A stretch of DNA of 64,000 nt, taken from Lachnospiraceae bacterium (lineage in GTDB: Bacteria; Bacillota; Clostridia; Lachnospirales; Lachnospiraceae). Location: contig VSNQ01000008.1 in assembly GCA_009774395.1 (NCBI GenBank), forward strand, positions 3,184-67,183, written 5' to 3'. Below the pieces are notes generated by a model. The model ran no database searches. It saw only the letters and a list, made by a program, of their open reading frames with translations, and was not told the DNA's origin. The position numbers and the translations under genes are program-made. This document shows positions 8,736-18,001 of the stretch, piece by piece. Each line of letters opens with the position of its first letter. The stretch's first letter is position 1.

Positions 8736-10022
8736 CTATAAACTTCTTTCCTCCTCAGGCTCTACTTCCCTTTTTAATCTTTCAAAATAGAACGAGGGCA
8801 TATATTCATCATTAAAGTATCCGATATTTTTAATCCCCATTGCCCGCAGTTGATTCTCTATCTCACGATAAAAAATATTGCAGATAATAACACCACAGTC
8901 TTTCGGGAGTGTTTTTAATTCATCTGGATTTTTTACCTGCAGCCCCTCAAATTCTGTATTCCATAGCTTGGGATTATTATCGCACGTAAAAAGCGGCGGA
9001 TACTTTTTGCCATAGCACTTCATATAATTGCGGCACATATTCCCCGCACCAAAAAGAACTACCTGATTGTACTTTTTCAAATCATTTTCAATATTAATCT
9101 GCATTGCAAAATAATCAAGAAGCGCTTTATAAACAGGAAATAAATAGGGCTGTAATAATGGAGAAAATGCAACCGTTGTATCGACCGTTTCCAGTATCAA
9201 ATATCCGTCAAAACAAATATCTCTAAGCCCTCTAACGGCACTGAGCCAATCCATTGTGGAACTGCGCCCATAGGCGTTGGTAAAAGGAAGAAGCTTCGCG
9301 AAATTCTTCCCGTCATTCTCTGTAAGAATTACCGCCCAAATCCGTTTCTCCAAAGCCATTGCCATACTCTGCATATTTTGTCCGCATAAATTACAAATTC
9401 CCACGTCAAGACAAAATCCAAAACACGCCCTGCCAGCTTCTTGGTTTAATGCATCTAACCACTTCGCTGCATCCATTCCATCCGAACAAACGCCACGCAC
9501 TAAATGACCGTTAAAGTTTTGACATTGATTGATTAACAAAAGCCTTGTATTCTTATTCTGACACGCTGACGCAAGCGTCAAGAAAAATGCTTTATTTGCT
9601 TCCCATTGTTCCTCTGGTTTTAATCCTGCAAATAATGGCTGTATAATAATATCGTAGCATCCCATTTCCTCACAAGCCCTAATACAGTCTATATTAACTT
9701 GCAAAATCAGATTATTTAACTCCTTATATTGATATATATTTCCAGGATTTAAACGCACATCAACAAACGGCAGTCTTGCAATCGAAGGCATAAAGCCGTG
9801 CTCTGCAAACTGCTTGATAATTGTTTGATATGACTTTCTTGTTTTTTGCGGCTTAAATTTGGGTTCTTCACTATTGTGGTCAATCAATATCCCTTCCGGC
9901 GATATTATTAAACCAAAATCAAACATTACCTCATGCAGTCCTACTGCATTTAATTCGTTAAAACTTTGTTTTGGTTTCTCAGGATTAAAAATAGTACTTG
10001 CCATTGCACAGACTTTTTTCAT
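8736..10022 (-). CDS. Xylose isomerase-like TIM-barrel protein with C-terminal module R
   Basis: A 428-residue protein. Residues 1-320 look like an AP-endonuclease-2 / sugar phosphate isomerase-epimerase TIM barrel: 'FDFGLIISPEG', 'ARLPFVDVRLNPG', 'CFGFCLDVGICNLCGQN' and 'GYLILETVDTT' follow the strand-end pattern of that fold. Residues 325-425 are module R, here in a textbook form ('VVLFGAGNMCRNY', 'CDNNPKLWNTEFEGLQVKNPDEL'). The likely role is isomerisation or epimerisation of a sugar precursor for the cluster. The start at 10022 (MKKVCAM) has GGAGGAG about 10 nt upstream; the frame extends 10 codons further. Last gene of the glycosylation run before the terminator at 8487-8533. Confidence 0.72.
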   Translation of the reverse strand: MKKVCAMASTIFNPEKPKQSFNELNAVGLHEVMFDFGLIISPEGILIDHNSEEPKFKPQKTRKSYQTIIKQFAEHGFMPSIARLPFVDVRLNPGNIYQYKELNNLILQVNIDCIRACEEMGCYDIIIQPLFAGLKPEEQWEANKAFFLTLASACQNKNTRLLLINQCQNFNGHLVRGVCSDGMDAAKWLDALNQEAGRACFGFCLDVGICNLCGQNMQSMAMALEKRIWAVILTENDGKNFAKLLPFTNAYGRSSTMDWLSAVRGLRDICFDGYLILETVDTTVAFSPLLQPYLFPVYKALLDYFAMQINIENDLKKYNQVVLFGAGNMCRNYMKCYGKKYPPLFTCDNNPKLWNTEFEGLQVKNPDELKTLPKDCGVIICNIFYREIENQLRAMGIKNIGYFNDEYMPSFYFERLKREVEPEEERSL

Positions 10023-10227
10023 AGTTTGCAAACTCCTCCTCATAAAAAACATGCTTTTCTTCTCTACACTTCAAAAAAATCACTCACGTCTGCCTTTCTT
10101 TAACCATGATACACTCCCAAAATACAAATACTTTCATATGTTACTTCACTTTCAAAAAAATGAATCAGCATCTAGTAAAAAAAAAGTATCATCTTTTTTT
10201 ATACATACCTTTTAAACTAAAATTATC

Positions 10228-10250
10228 TCGTAATTATCCCCAAATTACGA
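10228..10250 (-). terminator. Hairpin at the end of a glycosyltransferase gene
   Basis: TCGTAATT and AATTACGA form an 8-bp stem with a 7-nt loop, straddling the stop codon at 10245. The T-rich tract after it is imperfect, so this may be a weak or partial terminator. Otherwise the 10053-10244 gap holds only A- and T-runs, including an AAAAAAAG / CTTTTTTT pairing near 10175. Confidence 0.4.
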
Positions 10251-11450
10251 AATCTGGAATTTTTCCTTGTGTTCTTGATAATACTGCAACATCCGTTTCT
10301 TTTGGTGTCCAAAAGCTAAATGCCCTGCCAAAACACCTTGGACTTCATAAATAGACATATTTTTTTCCACATTATCTTCATAAATATAAGCTTCGTCTGT
10401 TCCCATACCAGATTCTCCTTTTCGTTCTGGCCACTTCCCCATCATCAGCCAGCGTTCACGGGAATACATAATACACCCTATATTAAAATAGCAATCCAAA
10501 ATCTGGTATCCCTTATTTTTTAGAAATTTTTTAACCATCGCATCAAATGTATCCATAGATTCCCATAAAAATTCAGCCGTTTCATCCAAATTAAATGCTG
10601 CACTAAAACTACATCTGTATGCTCTGCCAAAGCGTTCTTCATATGCCTTCTTTTTTCCAGCCAGTTTTAAATATGATACATAGCCGCAACAATTCAGCGG
10701 AATCACAGGAACAACAAATCCTATTCTATATTCTCCATACTGTTCAATTGTATGATATTCCTCTATCATTCTCGTGAAAAATTCCTGTCCAATAAAAATG
10801 TCCTCATCAATCTTAAATATGTAATCTGCGGCAGGATGCAATTCAATTACCATGTTTTGAATAAAACATACTTGATTCTCTTCCGAATATAAATAAGACC
10901 ATTGATTTTTCTCTGCCAATTCATCAAGAACATCAACATACTTGCCAGAGGATACAAGACAATAATCTACATTGTTGTTTTGAAATGCTTCAATTCTAGC
11001 AAGTGTCCCCTCCCACAACACGGGATCATACCCTGCCAAAATATAACACAAATACTTTTTTCCCTTACTGCGATTCTTGAAATAATATGGCAAATTACAC
11101 TTTTCAAGTATTTTTTCTTCTGACAAATTCATTAGATTATAGATGTCTGTTATCCCATATGCTTCTATCTGTTTCCGAACACTTTCTTGATGTTTCATTG
11201 TAAAAAACATTACTGAAACAGATTCCTTTTCCAATTCTTTAAGTCGTGCAGGCGTCACAACAACAAGCCCTTCATACTCATGACAGAAAGTGTATTTAAA
11301 ATTGTCAACAATAAAAAGCAATTTATCCCCATAACCCTTCAAACGCAACCATGTAATAACTTCTTTTGTGATATTGTTGATTCCCCATAATACAACTGGC
11401 TTATCCAATTTTCCACTTTTTTCTAATTCTTTCAAACTATCTATAATCAT
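10245..11450 (-). CDS. Glycosyltransferase with N-terminal module R
   Basis: A 401-residue protein. Residues 1-110 are module R ('KPVVLWGINNITKEV', 'IVDNFKYTFCHEYEGLVVVTPARL'). Residues 120-400 look like a GT-A glycosyltransferase: strand 'YLCYILAGYDPVLWEGTLARIEAF', a DxD-type 'YIFKIDEDIFIG', and an acceptor-side segment 'FNIGCIMYSRERW' with a late 'GTDEAYI'. It resembles the uncharacterised glycosyltransferases common in clostridial capsule clusters. I choose the start at 11450 because GGAGG lies 5 nt before that ATG; the first ATG at 11462 overlaps the ribosome binding site itself. Confidence 0.7.
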   Translation of the reverse strand: MIIDSLKELEKSGKLDKPVVLWGINNITKEVITWLRLKGYGDKLLFIVDNFKYTFCHEYEGLVVVTPARLKELEKESVSVMFFTMKHQESVRKQIEAYGITDIYNLMNLSEEKILEKCNLPYYFKNRSKGKKYLCYILAGYDPVLWEGTLARIEAFQNNNVDYCLVSSGKYVDVLDELAEKNQWSYLYSEENQVCFIQNMVIELHPAADYIFKIDEDIFIGQEFFTRMIEEYHTIEQYGEYRIGFVVPVIPLNCCGYVSYLKLAGKKKAYEERFGRAYRCSFSAAFNLDETAEFLWESMDTFDAMVKKFLKNKGYQILDCYFNIGCIMYSRERWLMMGKWPERKGESGMGTDEAYIYEDNVEKNMSIYEVQGVLAGHLAFGHQKKRMLQYYQEHKEKFQIS

Positions 11451-11462
11451 CTTTTCCTCCAT

Positions 11463-11657
11463 ACTACTAACATTTTGTAAGTTTCAATGCCTGCACTTTT
11501 TATTTCTATACTATCAAATTTATCTATTGTACTAAACGCCGATAAGACTGACGCTAATTATATGCCCACAGCCTCACAACAGAAATTTGCCACTTTGCGA
11601 TGTACAGCCAGCGCAACTACACTATAAATCTCTTTACCGTACAGAATATCTAAATGC
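11463..11657. other. 195-nt spacer
   Basis: No gene assigned. On the minus strand a frame from about 11645 to 11560 reads like protein (…HLDILYGKEIYSVVALAVHR…) and then stops, with no start of its own. It could be a remnant, or chance. No clear promoter or terminator is visible. Confidence 0.3.
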
Positions 11658-14204
11658 TCATCCTTGCTTATTGATTACATCTTTTAGCTGCGTTGTACTA
11701 ATCCCCTCCGTATAAGGAAAAAACACCAAATCTGCGCCATGCCGCTGCAAAAATGCTTTCTTAGCGCCCCACTTGGGATCATCTGCATAATCGCTCCCCG
11801 AAAACTGCACATCAAATCGATATCTGCGGTATGCCTCATCGGTATCTCCTTGATCAAGCGGTATCTCAACCGCCTCATCCACATACCGGCACGCACGCAC
11901 AATCGCAATGCGCTCCTCAAACGGAATTTTGGGACTTGATTTCTTGTGCTTTATCACACCCTCGTCTGTAACAACTCCCACAATTAGATAATTGCACTGC
12001 TCCTTTGCGCGCCGCAGCAGATTTAGGTGTCCGATATGGAAAAGGTCAAAGACACCTGCGATATAGCCGATATTATATTTTTGGGCAGATTTTTTTGATA
12101 AACTGCTTTCTGATACGCGAAGCATTCCATCTGTTTCCAAAGACTGATTTTCAGGCACAATTTCATCTCTATACTGCAAATTGGGGTTAAATACACTAAA
12201 ATTGGGAATCCCCTCTCTGCGAAGCTGCCGCACAACTGGCATATAATTGCTGATACACACAATAACCTTATACTCTACGGGATTCATTTGTTTTAATATT
12301 GCCGGATTTAATACAGGATTCCCTTCTATTTCTGTACCCCAACGTTTTTGATCATTATCCAAATATCCCGTTATCGGATATATTTGCCCATACTTTTCCA
12401 GAAACCGCTGTGCATATTTTCCCGATCCAAAAAGATACAGTCTGCGCCCTCGAATATGATGAAAAATATCCTTAAAAATCATGGTATACTGTTCACCAGA
12501 ATAATTTAGCCGCTTGCGATTATCCAGCACCGTTCCATAGTCCCGCCTGCCTTCTTTAAAATAATCAGAAAGCCCGTCATCACCGCGCAGAATATTTAAA
12601 AAACGACTAATAAATTTATGATATAATTCCATATATTTCAGCATACCGTATCGTTCAAACAGCTCTTTTCTTGGAAGGATTCTATCCAACTGGTCATTAA
12701 ATTTGTAAATAAACTCAATAGTTCTTACCATAATTGCCTTTGCTGGTACGTTCTCAAGAAATAACTCCTGATCATAAAATACAAAAGAATTGTCCAAATA
12801 AAAGCAGTTTAGCGATACTAAGTCAAGATACCCTCTTTTTAAAATTACGCCTAATTCTTCTCTTTCTTCCTTTGTACCCAAGGCTATCTTCTTCCATTTA
12901 TCACGGTTGGGATCATCCTTCTTTCGCTTTTCCCATCCCGGTTCAAACTGTTCCCAATTCACTTCTTCTGGCAAAACAGAGTCGGAAGAATGACAAACAA
13001 TCTCCCAAAAAGCATCTAATTTCTGTAAAAATGCTTCTATGTCGCACTGCAGAAGTTCCCTAAAATAGTCATTAGCCGGCTTCCCTGTCACATATGGCAT
13101 TACAAAAGCATCGTCTTCTATCTTGGCATCAATCATCCTGACCCCATGCGCTGTCAGATACTTATTGTTGTCCAAAAGCAATTGTATTTTCTTCTGCCCT
13201 GTCTGATACATTGCCCGCTTCATAACGATTCCATTCCTTCCAATCATCGTTGCCATTGCATTTTCCAGCCCCCGTTCACCGGAAAGCGTAACCTGCTGTA
13301 TTGGAGAAAGCTCCCCTTGCAGCGGACATTCTATAAAAAATCCGTTTGCCATACCATGAAGCAGCCCATTCTTCATTAAATCTGGATAAAGTTCTTCCTC
13401 CATAAGAAATACAGTATCTGGATTGTTATATTCGGGAAACACGCGGATATCCAAGGCTTCATTTGGCATATAATCCTCCGCCAAAAGCAATTGGGGATTG
13501 GAGATTCTCGGGAATACAGAATAAACGCAATGCTTTAAAAAACCAGCTTTTTCTAAAAAGCAAAGAAGCTCCGCCTTGGAATAGGTTCTGCCCTTTATTG
13601 TTTCACGCTCCCACGGCAGTAAATGCCGATAATTCTCTATGCTGTCATAATTCTTTCCAGTAAAAATATCCTGATCGCCGCAAAAATAACGAATCCCCAA
13701 TCGGTTGTCAGCAGCCACTAACAGTTTTCCATCTGGTTTCAGCAGTGAACGGATAAATCTTAAAACATGAACCACATCAAAGGCATATTCAATGATATCC
13801 ACTGCAATTATAATATCATAAGACTCTTTCTCATCTATATTAGCACTATCTAAATTCCCTTGACATTCTTCACAATGTTCACTCGTATCCATTGCGCATT
13901 CTTTTATATTATCCCGTTTTTCAAGCGAAATCTGATTTACACAAAATTTATCTTCTTTTTCAAGCGGAACCTGATTTACACAAAATTTATCTAACTTTTC
14001 AAGCGGAATCTGATTTACACAAAATTTATCTAACTTTTCAAGCGGAATCTGGCTGACACATAATTTATCTTCTTCCAGTGCTTCTGCAATTAATCTGCTA
14101 TTTCCATATTCAGCCACAATACAGCCAATCTTACTATCCTTTTCTACTTTATACCACTTCATTATTCCCTTTGGCAATTCCCGCAATCTTTGTTCTGGTG
14201 TCAT
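11658..14204 (-). CDS. Methyltransferase-like / module R / cytidylyltransferase fusion
   Basis: An 848-residue three-part protein. The N-terminal 260 residues match a class I SAM methyltransferase family ('YDIIIAVDIIEYAFDVVHVLRFIRSLLKPDGKLL' in outline, then 'NRLGIRYFCG'), but the SAM-binding loop is poor and the domain is split by a 4 x 13-residue repeat at about residues 45-97. The middle (270-560) carries kinase-like sequence ('AFVMPYVTGKPANDYF', 'FVFYDQELF'). Residues 584-675 are module R. Residues 708-848 are a cytidylyltransferase of the TagD type: 'GVFDLFHIGHLNLLRRAK' is the HxGH motif and 'ISTTQLK' the ISST-like motif. The enzyme probably activates a phosphorylated sugar or polyol with CTP. 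It starts one base after the upstream gene ends. Confidence 0.8.
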   Translation of the reverse strand: MTPEQRLRELPKGIMKWYKVEKDSKIGCIVAEYGNSRLIAEALEEDKLCVSQIPLEKLDKFCVNQIPLEKLDKFCVNQVPLEKEDKFCVNQISLEKRDNIKECAMDTSEHCEECQGNLDSANIDEKESYDIIIAVDIIEYAFDVVHVLRFIRSLLKPDGKLLVAADNRLGIRYFCGDQDIFTGKNYDSIENYRHLLPWERETIKGRTYSKAELLCFLEKAGFLKHCVYSVFPRISNPQLLLAEDYMPNEALDIRVFPEYNNPDTVFLMEEELYPDLMKNGLLHGMANGFFIECPLQGELSPIQQVTLSGERGLENAMATMIGRNGIVMKRAMYQTGQKKIQLLLDNNKYLTAHGVRMIDAKIEDDAFVMPYVTGKPANDYFRELLQCDIEAFLQKLDAFWEIVCHSSDSVLPEEVNWEQFEPGWEKRKKDDPNRDKWKKIALGTKEEREELGVILKRGYLDLVSLNCFYLDNSFVFYDQELFLENVPAKAIMVRTIEFIYKFNDQLDRILPRKELFERYGMLKYMELYHKFISRFLNILRGDDGLSDYFKEGRRDYGTVLDNRKRLNYSGEQYTMIFKDIFHHIRGRRLYLFGSGKYAQRFLEKYGQIYPITGYLDNDQKRWGTEIEGNPVLNPAILKQMNPVEYKVIVCISNYMPVVRQLRREGIPNFSVFNPNLQYRDEIVPENQSLETDGMLRVSESSLSKKSAQKYNIGYIAGVFDLFHIGHLNLLRRAKEQCNYLIVGVVTDEGVIKHKKSSPKIPFEERIAIVRACRYVDEAVEIPLDQGDTDEAYRRYRFDVQFSGSDYADDPKWGAKKAFLQRHGADLVFFPYTEGISTTQLKDVINKQG
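13917..14072 (-). repeat. Four in-frame 39-bp tandem repeats
   Basis: The core TCAAGCGGAA recurs at 13921, 13960, 13999 and 14038, exactly 39 nt apart. Each unit encodes DKFCVNQIPLEKL or a close variant. The first and last units have diverged most. The repeat sits within the N-terminal methyltransferase-like domain of the fusion protein; changes in copy number would keep the frame. Confidence 0.92.
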
Positions 14205-14205
14205 C

Positions 14206-15654
14206 TTACAATCCTCTCATAAATAAGTTTGTACTTCCAAATGCATTTAGCGGAAGTTTGTAAACAGATATCTTTTCTTTTAAAATGCCGTTATTTAATA
14301 ATTGCTCTATAATTTCCTCAGGATGTGACTGCTTTGCCACCAGATAATGTGCATTGGGATACCGCCGCACGGTTTCTTCAGGCGATAGTATTTCATAACT
14401 TTGATATTTATTTCCCCACTTCATGCTGTCATTATCACATACAGCCACAATGTTTTCCAAACGATTCATCCGCATTAGGCAAAGCGCATATTTCGCCACT
14501 TTCCCTGTACAAAATATAACAAGCTGTTTCTTCTCTGCCATTTTCTGTACAAAATTGCCATAAATATCATAATCTGCCTTTGCCTTAACAGAAATATACG
14601 CTTCAAAGGCATCGGGATATTCGGTAAATAAGCGCATCTCAATCCAGTGCGCCGGAAGCATTTCCTCCTGTTTTAAAATCCCCTGTTCCCTATCCTGAAT
14701 CATAATCTTGCGAAATTCTTCCAGTGCTGATAAAACTGATTGATCCGGCAGACTATGTTCTCTAAAGGTCGTATACGGCGAAAGCGCCATCATTACGGTT
14801 TCTCTAGCCATAAAGGCCCATCGTTCCCTGTCTGTTATGCCATATTCTCTCATTTTTTCCCGAATATATCTGCATTCCTCAAGATTAAATCTGGCAAAAT
14901 TGGGATTGTATGTCGAAGCTGCCGCGTTGTCCCGCCTATATCTGTAAAACAGTTTCTTGATAAACATACCTCTGCGAAGATTCATATCTGTCAGATAGCG
15001 AAATCCGCAATCTTGAAAAGCCGCCCCTTGGCTTTCATTTAATCGAATATGAAATTCCCGCAAAAATGCCAGCTTATAGATTCCATTCCATATGTAAATA
15101 TCAGGGGATAAACTTTTTTCCATAAAATATTGTGCCGAGAGAACCTGATCGGTATCACTTAACGGATTTTCCAGAAGATATTGTTCTCCCTCGTAAGGCG
15201 TGACTAACGTATAAAAGCCGGCTTTTGCATAATCAAGGTTGTTTTCAACTGCTGTTTTATACAATATCTCATACATATCTGGTTCAATACTGTCATCGGT
15301 TTCTACAATTCCCAGATATTCCCCTTTAGCCCTATCCATACCAAGATTGATTTGGTAGCCGTAACTTTTTTTGTCGGATAAAATAAAATGGATACGGCTG
15401 TCTTTGGCGGCATATTCTTTAATAATTTCGCAAGTTCCATCTGTAGAGCCTGCATCAATACATAAAATCTCAATGTCTGATAGTGTTTGATTTATTACAC
15501 TTTTTATACATTCCCGAATATACGCTGCCACATTTAAGGAGGGCAGAATAACTGAGATTTTTGGGGGTGTCGATTGATTTATTGGTGGTTCTTCTTTCCA
15601 TTCTTTTTGGGTTTTATCTATAATTGATTCTAGTCTTTTTCCAAATGAATCCAT
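14206..15654 (-). CDS. GT2 glycosyltransferase with C-terminal module R
   Basis: A 482-residue protein. Residues 30-250 are a GT-A family 2 domain with 'ISVILPSLNVAAYIRECI', 'EILCIDAGSTDGT' and the DxD-like 'LGIVETDDSIE'; the 'YGYQINLGMDRAKG' element is also typical. Residues 380-482 are module R ('QLVIFCTGKVAKYA', 'VCDNDSMKWGNKYQSYEILSPEE'). The start at 15654 has TGGAGG 9 nt upstream, better than the ATG 11 codons earlier. It probably transfers one sugar onto the growing glycan at the cytoplasmic face. Confidence 0.82.
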   Translation of the reverse strand: MDSFGKRLESIIDKTQKEWKEEPPINQSTPPKISVILPSLNVAAYIRECIKSVINQTLSDIEILCIDAGSTDGTCEIIKEYAAKDSRIHFILSDKKSYGYQINLGMDRAKGEYLGIVETDDSIEPDMYEILYKTAVENNLDYAKAGFYTLVTPYEGEQYLLENPLSDTDQVLSAQYFMEKSLSPDIYIWNGIYKLAFLREFHIRLNESQGAAFQDCGFRYLTDMNLRRGMFIKKLFYRYRRDNAAASTYNPNFARFNLEECRYIREKMREYGITDRERWAFMARETVMMALSPYTTFREHSLPDQSVLSALEEFRKIMIQDREQGILKQEEMLPAHWIEMRLFTEYPDAFEAYISVKAKADYDIYGNFVQKMAEKKQLVIFCTGKVAKYALCLMRMNRLENIVAVCDNDSMKWGNKYQSYEILSPEETVRRYPNAHYLVAKQSHPEEIIEQLLNNGILKEKISVYKLPLNAFGSTNLFMRGL

Positions 15655-15747
15655 ACTGAAATACCTCCATGCTAAAATACTTTTCATATGTTTCTCTTAC
15701 TGCCTTACTAATATTGACCACATGATCTTGTTGTAAATATCAAAAAA

Positions 15748-15791
15748 ATCTGATGTAAAATATGACAATTTCATACTTCACACCAGATTTC
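15748..15791 (-). terminator. Palindrome ending the Rpn-type gene (repeat family copy)
   Basis: AAATCTGATGTAAAATATGA on the plus strand pairs with TCATACTTCACACCAGATTT around a 5-nt loop, and read on the minus strand is followed by seven T. It lies 20 nt past the Rpn-type gene stop and fits an intrinsic terminator. A near-identical palindrome recurs at 19207-19246 and a decayed one at 51426-51463. Confidence 0.6.
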
Positions 15792-15810
15792 TCAAATAAA
15801 ATAATCTAAT

Positions 15811-16743
15811 TTATATCTTTATTTTAAACTCTACAAACAACCGATTCTGCAGTTCTTTATCTGATAACGATTGAATAAACTCATTCACTCGTCCTGCCTT
15901 TGCCATCTTCATTCCCAATTCGTTTACTCTTGCCTCGCCTCTCGCTTCTCCTCTTTCTTCTCCTCTCGCTTCAATACGGTCAAGCACTGCATCCATATAC
16001 ACACCTCCTGCCATTTCTTCATCCGAGAATTTGTCTATATATTCCACATATCTCTGATCTTTCTTGATTGCACCTATAGCATACCATGTTTGACGATGCA
16101 TCGCAACTACATTCTTTAATTTCTCCTCGTTATAATTTTCCTGTATCATCAACAGAAATGCTTTCAAATCTCCTTCAAACCGATTGATTTCTTCCTCTGT
16201 CAAATGCCTTGCATCAATTATATGCATTTGATAATCTGGAATAAACACTTTTGCCCATTCCTTCATATCTTCCGGAATATCGAGCATATCATGCACACTT
16301 TTTGGTCCATCCCACGGTTTACTGCCAACATAAAACACCAACGTTACCGTCGGCACTATCTTTGTTCCTTTTGGGACTCCATCTGCATATTTTTTTAATT
16401 TCTTCTTTTCTTTTGCCTTTTCTGATATCCTTCGACACTGCCCAGAATAGGACAGTGCATCCAGTTCCATGCAGCGCACTGGCATATAATAATGTACACC
16501 AGCCTGTCCTTCTGCTCCCAAAATTACCTGAAATGCCAGCTTATCATCAAACAGCATCGCTATCTTCTGTGCATCTCTTAATCGTTCCAAATCTTTTAGG
16601 ATTGTCTGATTTGCCGAATCAAGTTCCTGCAGTTTGTTTGGGTCAATTTTAATGCTTCCTTTGAATACGCCTTCACTGAACAACTGTGCAAATACTGTGT
16701 CGACTTTAATAAAGTTTTTGACACGTATGTCAACTTTTCCCAT
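15811..16743 (-). CDS. Rpn/transposase_31-type PD-(D/E)XK nuclease
   Basis: A 310-residue protein of the Rpn (recombination-promoting nuclease) / PDDEXK transposase family: 'DTVFAQLFSEGVFKG' near the start, 'FDDKLAFQVILGAEGQAGVHYYMPVRCMELDAL' in outline, and a 'PTVTLVFYVGSKPWDG' strand mark the fold. Near residue 255 it has the low-complexity GEERGEARGEAR repeat common in these proteins. Rpn proteins are linked to horizontal transfer and recombination. Here the gene interrupts the glycosylation run as a self-contained unit with its own promoter and terminator. AAAGGAG lies 8 nt before the ATG. Confidence 0.8.
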   Translation of the reverse strand: MGKVDIRVKNFIKVDTVFAQLFSEGVFKGSIKIDPNKLQELDSANQTILKDLERLRDAQKIAMLFDDKLAFQVILGAEGQAGVHYYMPVRCMELDALSYSGQCRRISEKAKEKKKLKKYADGVPKGTKIVPTVTLVFYVGSKPWDGPKSVHDMLDIPEDMKEWAKVFIPDYQMHIIDARHLTEEEINRFEGDLKAFLLMIQENYNEEKLKNVVAMHRQTWYAIGAIKKDQRYVEYIDKFSDEEMAGGVYMDAVLDRIEARGEERGEARGEARVNELGMKMAKAGRVNEFIQSLSDKELQNRLFVEFKIKI

Positions 16744-16813
16744 ATTATAATTTTCTCCTTTCGTATGTCTGGAATAAATTGTAATATATGTTCGATATTT
16801 TTGTAAAGGACTT

Positions 16814-16843
16814 TTTATATGATGTAAAGTATGAAATTGTCAA
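16814..16843 (-). promoter_or_regulatory. Sigma-A type promoter of the Rpn-type gene
   Basis: On the minus strand TTGACA (16843-16838) and TATAAA (16819-16814) are 18 nt apart, about 70 nt before the start codon. The -35 and spacer (TTGACAATTTCATACTTTACAT) form part of a repeat also found upstream of genes near 42.1 and 51.5 kb. Confidence 0.65.
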
Positions 16844-16860
16844 GGTTCAAGCTATGACAG

Positions 16861-17955
16861 CTATCCCTTTCTTCCGCGAACAACACCACGTCGAAACTCT
16901 GGATCTGTTAACACCGCTTCATCATATAAAAACAGCATATAACCATCTGATGTATGCATTTTTAGCCCCATCTCACCTAGTATTTGTTTTATCTTCTCCT
17001 CGTCTCCATGCCTGTGATAAGAACATACTGCGCATTTTACTCCATCACTTTTGGTAACAGTCTTTCTTCCTCCCTGTAATGCAGCAATTTCCTCTCCCTC
17101 AATATCCATCTTGATAAAATCTACTGGATCTGTTACCAGCGTATCCAGCTTAATTGTCTGTTCCGAATCAACATTGCTCAAAAACTTTTCGCAGAATACG
17201 ACCTTTTCCTTATAAGGTTCAAACGTATAATGCAACGCCTCCATCCATTCTCTGTCACATTCAATCAAGTACACTTTTTTCACTTTATCAATATGATGCA
17301 GTGAAAAATTCCCTTCACATACGCCAGCATCAACCAAAATATCACCCGTTTCAACATAGACATTCCCTCCCTCGTATCTATGTGGCGAGTTGACACCTTG
17401 TTCTTCGTACATATTCCTCACATATTGTTTTCCGTTTCTTTCTTCTACGCCATCAAAGTTCCTTTTTAAATACATCCTTTTCCCTTCAAAATAGATATAC
17501 TGTAACTGAACTTTGTCATCAAAATACACCTCATGCCATACTTCTTCCTTTGAGGACGGTTCAAAGTAAAAAACATTCACGCCTCTTTGCTCACGAATTC
17601 TATGTATTATTTCTTTTAAATCCTCATCATCGGTTTCCGTATATTTTTTCTCCAGCTTCTGTTTATAGAATGAAAAAATATCTTTTATTCTGTCAGGAGA
17701 AACCGCATACCTGTCAACTGCCTGACAATAAATTTCATCGTAATATTGATAACTCCATATGGCAATATAATCATAATCCAGCATACCCAATTCATCTGGA
17801 AGATAAACCGTTTTCCCCAGAAATAATTTTCCACGCTTTGCAGCATTGCTGTCAACAAAACCAATTACCTCCATGCTGTCCGGCTTCATTTTCCACAAAA
17901 GCGCCCCATATTTTTCGGCTTCACACCCTGTTCCCCAAATCAAAAATTTACACAT
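16861..17955 (-). CDS. FkbM-family methyltransferase with N-terminal module R
   Basis: A 364-residue protein. Residues 1-105 are module R ('KFLIWGTGCEAEKYG', 'FVDSNAAKRGKLFLGKTVYLPDEL'). Residues 130-360 are an FkbM-type SAM methyltransferase: 'DILVDAGVCEGNFSLH' is motif I, 'VYLIECDREW' motif II and 'DFIKMDIEGEEIAALQG' the FkbM signature. Likely O-methylates a sugar hydroxyl. The frame is open to 18048, but AAGGA lies 9 nt before the ATG at 17955 and that start avoids a long overlap with the upstream glycosyltransferase. Confidence 0.85.
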   Translation of the reverse strand: MCKFLIWGTGCEAEKYGALLWKMKPDSMEVIGFVDSNAAKRGKLFLGKTVYLPDELGMLDYDYIAIWSYQYYDEIYCQAVDRYAVSPDRIKDIFSFYKQKLEKKYTETDDEDLKEIIHRIREQRGVNVFYFEPSSKEEVWHEVYFDDKVQLQYIYFEGKRMYLKRNFDGVEERNGKQYVRNMYEEQGVNSPHRYEGGNVYVETGDILVDAGVCEGNFSLHHIDKVKKVYLIECDREWMEALHYTFEPYKEKVVFCEKFLSNVDSEQTIKLDTLVTDPVDFIKMDIEGEEIAALQGGRKTVTKSDGVKCAVCSYHRHGDEEKIKQILGEMGLKMHTSDGYMLFLYDEAVLTDPEFRRGVVRGRKG

Positions 17956-18001
17956 AATTTCTATTCCTTCATCAAAATCTAAATCTGCATAATTTTCACT
18001 C

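Noticed and set aside
13917..14072. Regular 39-bp repeats suggestive of a CRISPR array
   Set aside because: Units are contiguous with no spacers, lie in frame inside a gene and encode a periodic peptide.
16744..16860. Inverted repeats at both ends of the Rpn-type gene as true transposon ends
   Set aside because: The right copy functions as a -35 and spacer and the left as a terminator-like palindrome, and no target duplication is visible; kept only as a repeat-family observation.
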